A stretch of 64,000 nt of DNA from Oryzias latipes (Eukaryota > Chordata > Actinopteri > Beloniformes > Adrianichthyidae): assembly GCF_002234675.1 (NCBI RefSeq), contig NC_019867.2:26897166-26961165 (forward strand), read 5' to 3'. Below, piece after piece: positions 1 to 13,399 of this stretch. A program made the position numbers and the translations under genes. The notes beneath the pieces were generated by a model. The model was not told the origin of the DNA. It saw nothing but the letters and a program-made list of their open reading frames with translations, and made no database searches. How positions within the stretch are numbered: position 1 is the first letter of the stretch; each line of letters starts with the position of its first letter.

Positions 1-179
1 ATAAAAAAAACACTACAGTGAGGGACTAAGTGTGTACAAATTGCAGAAAAAGAAAAAACAAAAACAACAGAATATCTATTTATATTGATAAATAAAATAC
101 AATACATGTAAAAAAGAAACATCAATCCAATAACCTTTGGGGTTTCATAAATTTTACATTTTTAAAAAATTAAAATTAG

Positions 180-660
180 TTTGAATTGCCTTTTGGTTTT
201 GACGTTGTTTGATAATGTTACAGTACGATCAGTGATCAATTTCATTCAAAATATTTTGGAATTTAGGATTGGATTTAGACCATTGGGCTTTATTAATATG
301 GAATATTGTTTTTTGTTTTTTGTTTTTATTTGTCCTGTCCAGCAGCTGGGCAAACAGATGAGAGCTGATTTTACTTTAACAACAGGGGTTATGGAATATT
401 ATGTGGAATTTTGTTTTAAAAAAAACTGTGTAATAAAGATACTATCTGTGTCAATTTTGTCATTAAGGTAATGCAGAATAATTTCTTTATCCAAAAATTT
501 TACTTTTTTTTGTTTGTTAGATTTCCAATATCATTTCTCACTTCCATCCAAAACTTGTATGTATGCAGTCCACAAACAGGTGATAAATAATTTCCTCTTG
601 AGTCCCACAGAATGTATAAGATAGGTCCATGTCAACAGCAAAAAAAAAGTTTTGGTACTC
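180..660 (-). repeat. Degenerate L1-type LINE 3' end (C-terminal ORF2 relic)
   Basis: On the minus strand, about 541-610 reads through FCGTQEEIIYHLFVDC followed by a tryptophan-rich stretch. This is the Cys/His knuckle found after the reverse transcriptase in L1/Tx1-type LINEs of fish. The rest, toward 180, is broken by stops and is A-rich on that strand. It is a decayed fragment with no intact ORF. A similar knuckle occurs at 17948-18280 and 51180-51560. Confidence is moderate because only a short motif is readable. Confidence 0.5.
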
Positions 661-1110
661 ATACTAGGTTGACGTCATGAACTGGGCGGCACCCACATGG
701 AGCCTCAAAGATTGAGTCGTCTTACTTCAGGGTTGAAAAATAACTCAGGGAAAATAACTAATGATTACAAATGTGTTATTTTGTGTGCCAAAGATAATAT
801 GTTGTCATAAACATTGATATTGTTTACTATAAAGGGCTAGAATACTATAAAGGGCCAGAATAACATGGTATAGGCCCTTTATTGCTCCATTTAAATCACT
901 TGGAATTGTCTTTGTGCAGAAAATGGACCATACAAATAAACATATCTTGCCTGCTTAGTAAAACTTCTCAGGTACTTCACAATAGCTTTTACTGACTGTC
1001 TCAGGAAAAGAAGTTTGATGGACGTGATTTTTTCATTTTTTTCCATCATGATATCCTCCAATCCAGAAGGTGGCGGTAATGCGCTAACAGGTCTGACAGC
1101 GCGCGCGCAT
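661..1110. other. Upstream flank of lman2l, nothing recognised
   Basis: AT-rich sequence with two short near-repeats of an 'actataaagggc' motif near 829-856. No gene or known repeat recognised. The last part turns GC-rich (a GCGCGCGC run near 1099-1108), fitting the start of a promoter. Confidence 0.4.
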
Positions 1111-1132
1111 AAACACAGAGAAGTGCTTGCCT

Positions 1133-1171
1133 CACGTGACAAGCAGTAAAGAGGCGCTTAAAGATGGCCGC
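1133..1171 (+). promoter_or_regulatory. Putative lman2l core promoter: E-box and YY1-like site
   Basis: A CACGTG E-box in TCACGTGAC context lies at 1133-1138, 31 bases before the start codon. It resembles the sites used by TFEB/MITF-type factors for lysosome/secretory genes. AAGATGGCCGC at 1161-1171 overlaps the ATG and fits a YY1 site, often found at the start codon of TATA-less vertebrate genes. No TATA box is visible. Function is inferred from motifs only. Confidence 0.4.
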
Positions 1172-4100
1172 TACCGTCAGCAGCTTCAAAGTTACTAGTT
1201 TGCGCTGTCTATGTCCCGTCTTTCATTCAAAAAACTGGTTCTTTTTATTATATCTGCTCGTAGCTGTTTTTAGTTGTCAGTGCTTCTCAGCAGCAGACGA
1301 ACATGACTTTACGGATGACTTTTTTAAGAAGGAGTATTCTCTAGCCAAACCGTACAGCGGTAAGTTTGCTCACGCGCTCAGCAGCGGTGTCAAAAATAGG
1401 CGTGACAGAGACCAATGAATCAGGGTTAATTTAACGCTGAAAGTCGAAACTTAGCTTAGGACTGCTTTTACTACATATCTATAAGGCTTCAGCCGCGTGT
1501 AAAGTTCTGAATAATGATTAACTAAACTTAGAAGAACTTTGCTCCCTTAGTTAGTTTGTACTAGTTAGCGAACCCAAAAACTGACGGCTACAACAACAAC
1601 AATGAAGGCTAGCTTAGTGAAACACTAAGTCCTTTTTTTTTCAAGCCTCTAACTGTATTTGTTCTTTTTAAACACAAGGTACATTTACTTAAATGGCTTA
1701 CTGTAGTCCACACAACTTCCATACATCTGTAGGGTGAATGTCTAACACTTCCCCAAACATAGTTCAGCTGTGCTGCCATTGAAATGCTGAGCTGTGACAT
1801 GCAGTGCTAATGTTTAATGTCTTTCTGTAGGGCTGGGCTTCTCTAGTTTTTCGCAGTGGGACCTCATGGGAACCGCCATGGTGACACCTGATCACATCCG
1901 GCTGACCCCAGACCTGCAGAGCAGACAAGGAGCTGTGTGGAGCCGCGTCGTACGTCACTGTCAAACCTTAACCTCTCAGTTCCCACCCATTGACTTTATA
2001 AGAGAAGTGGACAGACGAGTGAGCGTGTCGTCATCCATAGAAAAGGACTTTTGTCCGTTTAAAACCAAGCTAAGTCAATCCAGTCGCCATCTTGTGCAAT
2101 ACAGAGACGTTGGAGCCAGAGGACACCAGTATTAAGTCTGACTCACTGTTTCTATGGCAACCACTCAATCAGTCATTATTGGAAGGCCACACCCCATTCG
2201 CTGAAAGCGGGCTTGGAAGAGTCTGTCGAAACTTTTTACCGTTGGGTGCAAGACCACCTACTTTTGAAACATGTGGTCATTTCATAACTTAATAATAAAG
2301 AAATAATATAATGAAAAAAGTAAGATTAGCAAGAACATGTTCAAAAAAGGTGGCAGAGCAATTTTTCTTACAAATAAAATGACTGGCTGAGTAGTAGCTG
2401 TTTATTTCTCTATAGAAGTTTATGGGATTCATGCGTCTTGGAATCGGGTACTTTCTGCTTGGAATGCCAGGGGGAGGGGCCACTCAGTCCAGTTCTCTCA
2501 TACAGTCCCCCCAACTGCTTGGAAATATACTACTTTGAAGAAAATACTACTTCTTTCTCTTTCGGCTTTTCCCATCAGGGGTCGCCACAGCGAATCATCC
2601 TTTTCCACCTCACTCTATCATGGACATCTTCTACCCTAACATTAGCCAACTTCATGTCCTCTGTTAAGACATCCATATATCTCCTCTTTGGCCGTCCTCT
2701 TGCCCTCCTGCCAGGCAGCTCCATCTCCAACATCCTTCTACCAATATATCCACTATCCCTCCTCTGAACATGTCCAAACCATCTCAGTCTGGCTTCTCTG
2801 ACTTTGTCGCTAACACAGGCAACATGAGCCGTCCCTCTGATGTACTCGTTCCTTATCCTGTCTAACCTGGTCACTCCTAAGGAGAACCTCAACATCTTCA
2901 TCTCCGCTACCTCCATCTCAGCCTCTTGTCTCTGTCTCACTGCTACCGTCTCTAACCCATAGAGCAGAGCTGGTCTCACCACTGTCTTGTACACCTTTCC
3001 TTTGAGTCTTGCTGGCACTCTTCTGTCACACAACACTCCTGACACTTTCCTCCAACCGCTCCAACCTGCCTGCACTCGCCTCTTCACCTCTTTTCCACAC
3101 TCCCCATCACACTGAACTGTTGACCCCAAGTACTTAAACTCCTGCACCTTCTTCACCTCAGCCCCCTGTAACCTAACGCTTCTACTTTGATCCCTCTCGT
3201 TCAGACACATGTATTCTGTCTTACTACGACTGACCTTCATACCTCTTCTTTCCAGAGCAAACCTCCACCTCTCTAGCTGTTCCTCCACCTGCTCTCTACT
3301 CTCACTGCAAATTACAATGTCATCCGCAAACATCATTGTCCAGGGAGATTCCTGTCTTACCTCATCTGTCAGCCTGTCCATCAGCATAGCAAACAAAAAA
3401 GGACTCAAAGCTGCTCCTTGGTGTAGTCCCACCTCCACCTTGAACTCCTCTGTCTGACCTACAGCACATCTCACCACCGTCATACTTCTCTCATACATGT
3501 CCTGAACTACTCTGACATACTTCTCTGCCACTCCAGACGACCTCATACAGTACCACAGCTCCTCCCTCGGCACCCTGTCATACGCCTTCTCTAAATCTAC
3601 GAACACACAATGCAGCTCCTTCTGACCATCTCTGTACTTTTCCATCAACATTCTCAAAGCAAAAATGGCATCAGTGGTGCTCTTACGGTGCATGAAACCA
3701 TACTGCTGCTCACAGATCTCCACCTTCTTCCTAAGCCTGGCTTCCACTACTCTTTCCCACAGCTTCATTGTGTGGCTCATCAACTTTATTCCTCTATAGT
3801 TGCTGCAGTTCTGCGTGTCACCCTTGTTCTTAAAGATCGGAACCAGAACGCTTCTCCTCCATTCCTCAGGCATCTTCTCACTCTCTAAAATCCTATTGAA
3901 CAACCTTGTTAGAAATTCCACTGCTGTCTCTCCTAGGCACTTCCATACCTCCACAGGAACGTCATCAGGACCAACGGCCTTTCCGCTCTTCATCCTTTTC
4001 AGAGCCTTCCTAACCTCATCCTTTCCAATCTCTGCTACTTCCTGCTCCACAACAACCACATCTTCCTCCCTTCTTTCCCTGTCATTTTCCACGTTCATCA

Positions 4101-7100
4101 GCTCCTCAAAATACTCCTTCCATCTTTTCTGTACACTCTCCTGGGTTGTTAGCACCTTTCCATCTCGGTCCTTAATCACCCTTATCTGTTGCACGTCCTT
4201 CCCATCTCTGTCTCTCTGTCTTGCTAGCCTGTACAAGTCCTTCTCTCCTTCCTTTGTGTCTAACCTGTCATATAGCTCATCGTAAGCCTTCTGTTTGGCC
4301 TTTGCCACCTCTCTCTTCACTCTACGCTGCGCTTCCTTGTACTCCTGTCTACCTTCCTCAGTCCTTTCTACATCCCACTTCTTTTTAGCCAACCTCTTCC
4401 TCTGGACGCATTCCTGTACTTCCTCATTCCACCACCAAGTCTCTTTACCGTCTTTCCTCTTTCCAGATGACACACCTAGCACCTTCCTACCTGTTTCCCT
4501 GATAATTTCTGCTGTAGTTTCCCAGTCATCTGGAAGCTCATCCTGACCACCCAGACCCTGTCTCAACTTCTGCCTAAATTCCTCACAAGTTTCTTCATTC
4601 TGTAGCTTCCACCACTTGGTCTTCTTTTCTGTTTTCCCTCTCTTCTTCTTCCTGACTTCCAGAGTCATCTTACACACCACCATGCGGTGCTGTCTGGCTA
4701 CACTCTCTCCTACCACCACTTTGCAGTCAATAACCTCTCTCAAATGACCTCGTCTACATAGGATGTAGTCCACCTGGGTACTCCTACCTCCACTTCTGTA
4801 TGTCACTCTATGTTCCTCTCTCTTCTGGAAGTAAGTGTTGACTACAGCCATTTCCATCCTCTTCGCAAAGTCCACCACCATCTGTCCCTCCAGATTCCTT
4901 TCCTTCACACCAAACCTGCCCATCACCTCCTCATCACCTCTATTGCCCTCACCAACATGCCCATTAAAGTCTGCTCCAATAACAACTCTCTCTCCTCTGG
5001 GGATACTCTCTATGACCTCATCCAACTCACTCCAGAATCTCTCCTTCACTTCTAACTCACAGCCAACCTGTGGCGCATACCCACTGACTACATTCACCAT
5101 CACCCCTTCAATTTCTAACTTTAGGCTCATCATCCTGTCTGAGACTCTTTTCACCTCTAGAACACTGTTTACAAACTCCCCCTTCAGAATCACTCCTACC
5201 CCGTTTCTCTTCCTATCAACACCATGATAGAACAGTTTGTATCCTCCTCCAATACTACGTGCCTTGCTGCCCTTCCACCTTGTCTCCTGCACACACAGTA
5301 CATCTACCTTCCTTCTCTCCATCATGTCTGCCAGCTCTCTGCCTTTCCCTGTCATTGTGCCAACGTTAAGAGTCCCTATTCTCAAACCTATGTTCCTGCC
5401 TTTTCCCTTCTCTCTCTGGCCACGGGCCCTTCTGCCTCCCCTCTTTCTTCCACCAACAGTAGTCAAATTTCCACCGACACCCTGTAGGTTAACAGCATCG
5501 GTGGCGGTCGTTGTTAACCCGGGCCTCGACCGATCCGGTATGTCTAAAGTGTTGTGGATGATTCGCATGGTTATTTTGGCAATTTTTACGCCGGATGCCC
5601 TTCCTGACGCAACCCTCTCTATTTATCCGGGCTTGGGACCGGCACAGAGGCAACTGGCTTGCAACCCCTGTGGCTAGATTGAAGAAAATACAGATGCGCT
5701 TATATGCTTTTTGCTTTATTACTAGCATAATTTTTAGTTGCATGCATAAATATTTTTACATTTTCTGTCTCTTCTAGCCTCTTATTTTGAAGGATTGGGA
5801 GCTCAAGGTGCACTTTAAAATCCACGGCCAGGGGAAGAAGAACCTAAATGGCGATGGACTGGCCATTTGGTTGACTAAAGATCGCATGAATAACGGTACA
5901 TTTATTTTAAGAAACAGAAAAAGGTTGATTTTAAAAGCTACAAGAAACAAAATTTCTCAATTACGAATTGTCTTTTAAAAATTTCTCCTAAACGACGTTT
6001 TGTTTTTGTTGTTTTTGTTCATAAAAACTGTTCAAGTATATTTTGTTATCCACTCATCAAAATATTAGTAAAAACATGAGATTTTTGGTTTTCAAATAAA
6101 GAAAACTTTTTCATCTAAAGTTTTTTATATGTTCAAAAACAAACTATCAGTTAAAAGTCTGCTATCACCTGGAAAATTTTTTGTTTTTTATGAAAATAGT
6201 AAATTTGTCTGACACTTGGCAGCAAATTCAGCCTGGCCGTCTCAAACTTTTCTGTCAGCGTTTTAAGATTAGGAAGTTATTCTCTCTGCCCATGGAGCAT
6301 CTCCTATCACATGAACTGGTTTGAAAGTCTTCCTTTAATCAAGTTAAATAGTTCAGACTCATTTCTCCACGACACCTTCCTGTCTTCCATCATTCAATTT
6401 CTGTGTTGTTTTTGTCATTTTCAGCTTGAAATGATTCTTTCTTAAAATTCCACTCCGATCATGGTTTAATCTGTTTTTCAAGCGCTCTTTTGAATGTGAT
6501 TGTCTGTTTTTATGCAAAATCCATAAAAATGTCATTTTCTTGAACATGTTTTCAGCAGAGCAGCAGTAGTTTAATAGAAATTTGCCTCTGAGTTGTGGGT
6601 GGGACCGCTGGTGTAGTGCAATGCCACTCCCACTTGTTGCCAACCACCTGTTTACACTCCTGTCGGCTTTCAGCCCCCTCAACCTAACATTAAGGTGAAA
6701 CAAAAATTGTGAGCAACATCAGAGCTATTCAAATGTAGTTTTGATCCAGATACTGGCTCAGACCAGGAAAATGTAGATGTACGGGGATCCATGCACCAGA
6801 ATGGAGCAGAGCAGGAAGCTTGTGGCCCGCTGATGGTTGCGTCTGTGTCACTGCTTCAAGCTGTCCATCTGCATTTTTTCATCTGCTCCTGATTAACAAT
6901 GATTTGAATAAAGAAATACTCAAACACAATTTTTTAAGCTTAATTTTCTTAATAAATGTCGTCCATCATAAGAGAAATGCCACAAGAACATTTTAAAAAC
7001 GCAAAAAATGACATTTTCATCAGAGCGTATCTTCAATGATTCACATGTGAAGTCCAACATGTTGAAGTTGCCTCTAGTTGCTGATGACTCTGCTGGATTT

Positions 7101-10100
7101 ACTTGGTTCCAGTTAAGGGTCTAAGGCATTTTGTGTCTGAAACGACACAAAGTCAAGTGTTTGTCCTTCGCAGTTCTGCGCTGAAGCCTCATAATCCCCT
7201 TCCCCTTTTTTTAGAGCCAGTTTCTGTTTTTTTCCAGAAGTTAGAGTCAACAGTGTGTTATGAGTTTAAAGTTGTCCCTCAATCTGCAGATTAAAAAACG
7301 TTTTTCTAGGACGAAACAGTTTTTTGAAGAGTTTTCTCAGTTTTTAATATCCAGATATTTAAGGATTTCCAGCTTGTTTTTTAAAAGTGGTGGAGCACAT
7401 TTCTGCCCAGTGCAGTTGTTGCGCTGTGTATCAAAACAAGACATTAACATGTTTTAATACTTTCAGCACTTAAACTGCTGTAGCAGGCTTTAGCGCCTGT
7501 GGCATCCACCTTCAAAACTTTGTCAGATTAGGGGAATATGTCTTATGATTTATAAAAACTCTTTGTTAAAAAATCCTGATGAAATCTGTATGTTTGGGTT
7601 GAACGCCTGTTTCTTCATCATTGGCAGGTGCTGTGTTTGGAAACATGAATCAGTTCACTGGGCTTGGAGTTTTTCTGGACACCTACCCCAATGCTGAAAA
7701 GAGCCATGATGTGAGTCACATGCAGCTACTGCTTTTCAATGATTGTGTCAATAGATTTTTAGGAATGTAGAAATATGTTCTTGCACAGTGGCATCATCTT
7801 TTGGTCTATTTTAAAAGCATCCCCTGTTGTCTTTATGATGAAATTTTTTGAACTGAAAATAAAAACACCCGTGTCGTTTTCTAGGACAGAGTTGCTGTAA
7901 AGCGGCAGTAGTTCATTAGAAATTCCCCTCTGAGTTGTGGGCAGGACCGCTGGCACGGAGCAACCCCGTCCCTGCTTCCTGTCATCCATCTGTTTACACT
8001 CTATCCCGCTAGCTTACAGCCCCTCATAACCCCTGACATAACCTTAGCGGTGCAACAAATATGGCGAGCAATATTGGCGCTATCCAGCCGTACATTTTTT
8101 TTAATCCAGATTCCAGCTCAGATGAGGAAAACAAAGACGTACATCTAGTCGCCTATAAGTGAGTGCATCAGAATGGAGCAGAGCAGGGAGTTTGAGCTTC
8201 GCCCAGCGTATTTTCTGCGTCACAAATGTGATCTTTTTAAACCGCATTTTTTCATCTGCTCCTGATTCACAATGACTTGACGAAAGAAATATTCAGAAAT
8301 GTCATTTTAACCAAATTTTCTTAATTAATTTTCTCCATCATAAGAAAAATGCTGCAAAAACGAGTTAAAAACACAAAAAATATACCGGTAATTTTCATTA
8401 GAGTGGGTCTTTTAGCGTTCCAACAACTTGCTTCCCGACTCTGGAATGCCCTCCGTTTGTCTGTGCGGCCTCCACACACTCAATCGAGTAAAGAAAAGTC
8501 AAGTTTACAGGTTTTTATTTGATAGTAATAATGGATGGGATTTTTCTGTGCTTTTCCAGACGCTCAAAGCCTTACTTATTGTGTGTCCATTATTCAGTCA
8601 CTCCTCATTCATACTTAGTGATGTTAAGCTACTGATGTGGGGGGTTTCTGTTCTGGCTGAACATAAACTGCAATTATTAATTCCTCCTCCATGATCAGTT
8701 TTCAAACGGTTAGCACTTCCATATGTCACTGCTAAATCGGAGTTCCTGATTGGTCAAAGTTTAAGTTTGGTTTAAGTTTCAACATGCCTTCAATGGCCTC
8801 ACATTGTGTTCGTAGAGCCTGAAAACGGTCTTAAAAATATTCTCAGGTTCTCGTGAACGCGAGAGTTCTGAGCGCAGAATCCCAAATACTCGTTTACATA
8901 AATGTTTTATCAGAAGTAATCGCTTGAACGTGCATTGCTGAGGCTGGTGTGAATGCAGCTTTACACTTATGTCGCTTGTGTTGGTCAAACTGGTCATTTA
9001 GAATGACACTGTATATGTGGACAGTTGGATCAGGCCAGGTTCTTGACCTGATGCGTCTTTCTCTCTCACAGAGGAGTTTTCCATACGTATCTGTGATGCT
9101 CGGGAACGGCAGCCTGCTGTACGACCACGACCAGGATGGCCGGCCTACTGAACTTGGTGGATGTTCAGCTGCGGTGCGGAACTCTGTTCACGACACATTC
9201 CTCCTCGTCAGATACTCCACAAACAGACTGTCGGTAAGACACAGTCGGTTATACACTTTTCTTATGATCGGACGATAGAATAGTGAGACCTGAGGGAAAG
9301 GAATAGATGTTCTGAAAATGTAAGTCAAAGACTCCTGTGTGGCAAAGATGTAATTCACACAGATATTTAGTAGATTATTAAAAATGCTTGAAGTCCCACT
9401 CTGATCATCTTTTGATCTATTTTAAAGGCGTCCCAGTGATCTTTGAATTATGATTGTGCAGCTTTTAGCCAAAATCAAAATGCCTGTCATTTTCTGGACA
9501 TAGTTTCTACAGAGCGGCAGAAGTTCATTAGAAATTCGCCTCTGAGTTGTGGGTGGAACTGTTGGTGTGGAGTAAACCCGTCCCCTTCCCATCATGCATC
9601 CTTCTATGTGCTCTCCCGCTAGCTTACAGCCCCTCACACCCCCAAGCTAACATTAGCGTTGTAACAAATAAAAGTGCTGGATAGCGATGTTGGAGCTGTC
9701 CAGACGTGCAGCTTTGAGACAAATTCCAGCCCAGCGTTTTTTTTACATCACAAATACGTTTTGTTTTTTTGCATTTTTGCGTCTGCTGCTGATTCACAAC
9801 GATTTGAATAAAGAAATACTCAGAAATGGAACTTTCATTTTAATTATCTTTATATTTGTCTTGGATCATCAGAAAAATGGCACCCAGACATGATAAAAAC
9901 ACCAATTTGTTATCACAGTGGGTCTTTAAACATTTCACATTTTCAGAACATTGTGTAAATCAGTCCATCACAGCTCTGTGCAGTTTTGTTTGGTAAATGT
10001 GCTTTAGTAAGAATTAGATACATTTACATACAAAGATTAAAGCGAAAGCAAAATAAATCATTTTTGACATCCTCCTTGTAAAATGTTTTTCCCTACATAA

Positions 10101-13100
10101 TGAAGTAGAAATCAGGAATAAATGGAGGACAGGGTTTGTTGATGCGGATTTTGATCACCAATAAATGATGTTTAATGAAACTTCTGGGTATTTTTTTGTG
10201 TTTCTGTGCATCCTCTGTTCAGGTCATGGTTGATGTCGATGGTAAAGGGGAATGGAGAGCGTGCGCTGACATCACTGGGCTGCGGCTTCCAATCGGTTAC
10301 TACTTTGGTGCCTCCTCTGCTACAGGAGAGCTGTCAGGTATGAAATCCCAACAGTCGCCTGGAGGACGCTTGATTACATGTTTACATGTGAATGACCTGA
10401 AGTTACATGCATATCAAACTTTGTCTAAAAGGGTTTCCAAGCGGTTTCCCTTGAACTAAACTCACGAGTCATTGTCTTGTATGTCCAGATAATCATGACA
10501 TCATCTCCATGAAGTTATACCAGCTGACAAATGAGCCGACTTCTGAGGAAGCTGAAGAGGAGGAAGAGGTCACCATTCCTAGAGTCGACAACATGGAACA
10601 ATTCCAAGGTATTTAGGATTTTCTTTATTTCTATTTTGCTGATCCTGTAGTCAGCTTTTTTTTTTTTTTTTGGACAATCTGGATTTTTGCAGAACAGATA
10701 CTTCTACTCAGAATTGTTTCCCTGCAAACAAAAAGGACGGTGTCATTTCTTACTAACTACAGATATTCAGTGACATCTCTGACTCTAGGAAAGTATGGAG
10801 TCCTATACTGCTCATAATTAAATAAATAAATATTTAATTAAATAAATATGGCCTCATGAACAAACACAATCAACCAATAAATCTCTCATAAATATATAAA
10901 AAGATCATGAAATTGTGAAAAACCTGCGCACAGACTTTAAATGAGCCATTGTATTATTCAATATATTTCATTTTGCTTTAAAAACCTGTTCATTATTTTA
11001 AAACAGCATTTTAAAATATTCATTTTTAATCATGTGGAATATTATTATAATTCTGTCTTTTTTCAGAAGCTCGTATTTCAAAATCAATATTTTCCAAAGT
11101 AGCTTTGTTTTTATTTAATGTTGCTGTTTTTCAGAATGACTTATTTATTTCATGAAGAGCTTTTTCAGGAGAATGAGTCTGTCAATCAGTGAAAGTGGGC
11201 GGGATCTAAACGCTCATTGGCTCATCCATGGAAATCGACTCTTATTCCTCGATACCCGCTCAGCGGTGTACCAGTCAGAGAGATGACATATTTCAGCGAT
11301 ATCCGCGCGGCTTTGCTGACATTAGAGATCAAATAGAGACAAACGATCTGTCTACTGCAGAAGATGGAAACATGGACGACTCTGTTTTTGTAGTTTGAGG
11401 GTTTGTGTGGACCAAACCACAGAGGAGCTCCGGTCGTCCACGTCTATAAGTCCCCCGTTGAAACACTCCTCATTCTTACGCCATTCTCTCATAGCTCACA
11501 TCGTGCCTCACACTGTGTCGGCTCGCAGGAGGCGAGCTGGCGGACCGCCAGTCAGACCAGGCAGCTGTGGAAAGCAGAACAAGCCTGCTCAGCCTCCTGA
11601 ACCTTATGATATTTTTCTCTTTTCATTGAGACAATGATTTCGGGTCCTCTGATTTTATTTTTCCCTCCTGGGAATATGTTTAACCTTTCCTGCGATGACG
11701 TTTCTGACCGTGGTCGGAAAACCCAGCGGAGATCCGGGATTGATTGAGCAATTCTGCAGCCAGGGCTTACTCCAAGAATCAGGCTCTGTACTTTGGAGGA
11801 AACCTTTTTTTTACTATTACTTTTCCGGGGAACAGGGCAACAGACCCTTAACTTGTGCTCACACACACACTCTCGCGCTGCCTGGGCGCTCTGATTTACA
11901 CGTAAGACGTAGTTTGACTGCAGGAGCTGAAGCAGAGACTCTCTGGGATGATCTCATGAACTCAAACATGGAAACATTGTTATCATGTGGAACTATTCAA
12001 AATAAATAAAGCTGATCTTTTAACACTCCATGTGCATTGTGCATCCATGCATTGTTACTGAGATAAACACAGGCAACCGCTCCATGTGGCTATCAGGCTA
12101 AAAACATTAGCTGGTAGCCCCTCCCACACCGGCATGTTGCGTTCATGGAACTCCAGTTCATAGAAGCGTAGTGGAACTCCAACAACCACCCAGCCTAACT
12201 TAGACCACTACTAGATGTTAATGAGAAGATGAAAATTGCCGAACCGACCACAAAACCAACTGAATTATGCACACTCGCCCAAAGCCACTTTTATCCGCAA
12301 ATTTAGAACCAAAACTGCCCAATTTCGTGCAACACTGTGGATGTGTTGAGGTGCATACTCCCTCTAGTGTTGAGGAGAGTGCATTGCGCCGTCACGTTCG
12401 CTGAAGCATCTTCTATCGATGTAGTTAGAGTGCTGCTGCTCATGTCTGAGTAAAGGAGTAGTCAATCACAAAAGTGTCTCCGCCTTGTCTAGTTTGATTG
12501 ACAGACAGACCCATTCTCCTGAAAAAGCTCTTCATGAAATAAATCAGCCATTGTGAAAAACAGCAACATGAAATAAAAACAAAGCTACTTTGGAAAATAT
12601 TGATTTTGAAATCGGAGGTTCTGAAAAAAGACGTAGAATTATAATAATATTCCACATGAATAAAATGAATATTTGAAAATGCTGTTTTAAAATAATGAAC
12701 AGGTTTTTAAAGCAAAATGAAATATATTGACTAATATAATGGCTAATTTAAAATCGGGGTGCAGGTTTTTCACAATTTCCTGATCTTTTTATATATTTAT
12801 AAGAGATTTATTCGTTGATTGTGTATGTGCATGAGGTCATATTTATTTATTGAATTAAATATTTATTTATTTAATTATGAACAGTATAGGACTCCATACG
12901 AAAGAAGGAGCAAATCCAAAGAGGATTCCGAGGTGTTTTACTCCAACTCTTGTGAGATTTCCTCTGAATATTTCTGGGCCCACACTTCTAGTTGAATGTC
13001 CAGACTAGTCACTCATGCTCAAAAAAGTCCTTGAGAACAGAAAACCTCCCGAGTGTCAGGCTGATTCTAAAAAGAACTACATCCAGATGGACTTTCTACA

Positions 13101-13368
13101 AATGTCAGCTGATCCATCTTGTGCTGACAGACATTTTTTTTCCCTCATCCACCCTTCATGCTGCTGCTTGGGTCACCTTTTCTTCAACTGCAGAGCCCGG
13201 TGCAGCTGTCATTCCTTCCTTATCTAACAACACCTCTGGTTCTGTGCAGTTTCTTTGCTATTACACGATCAACCTTGTCTATTCTATCTCAATACATCTG
13301 CTAATTCACAGCTTTGAGATCTAAATGTCAGAAATTCATCTCATGACATTCTCCCTGATTCTCTACCA

Positions 13369-13399
<31 letters not shown>

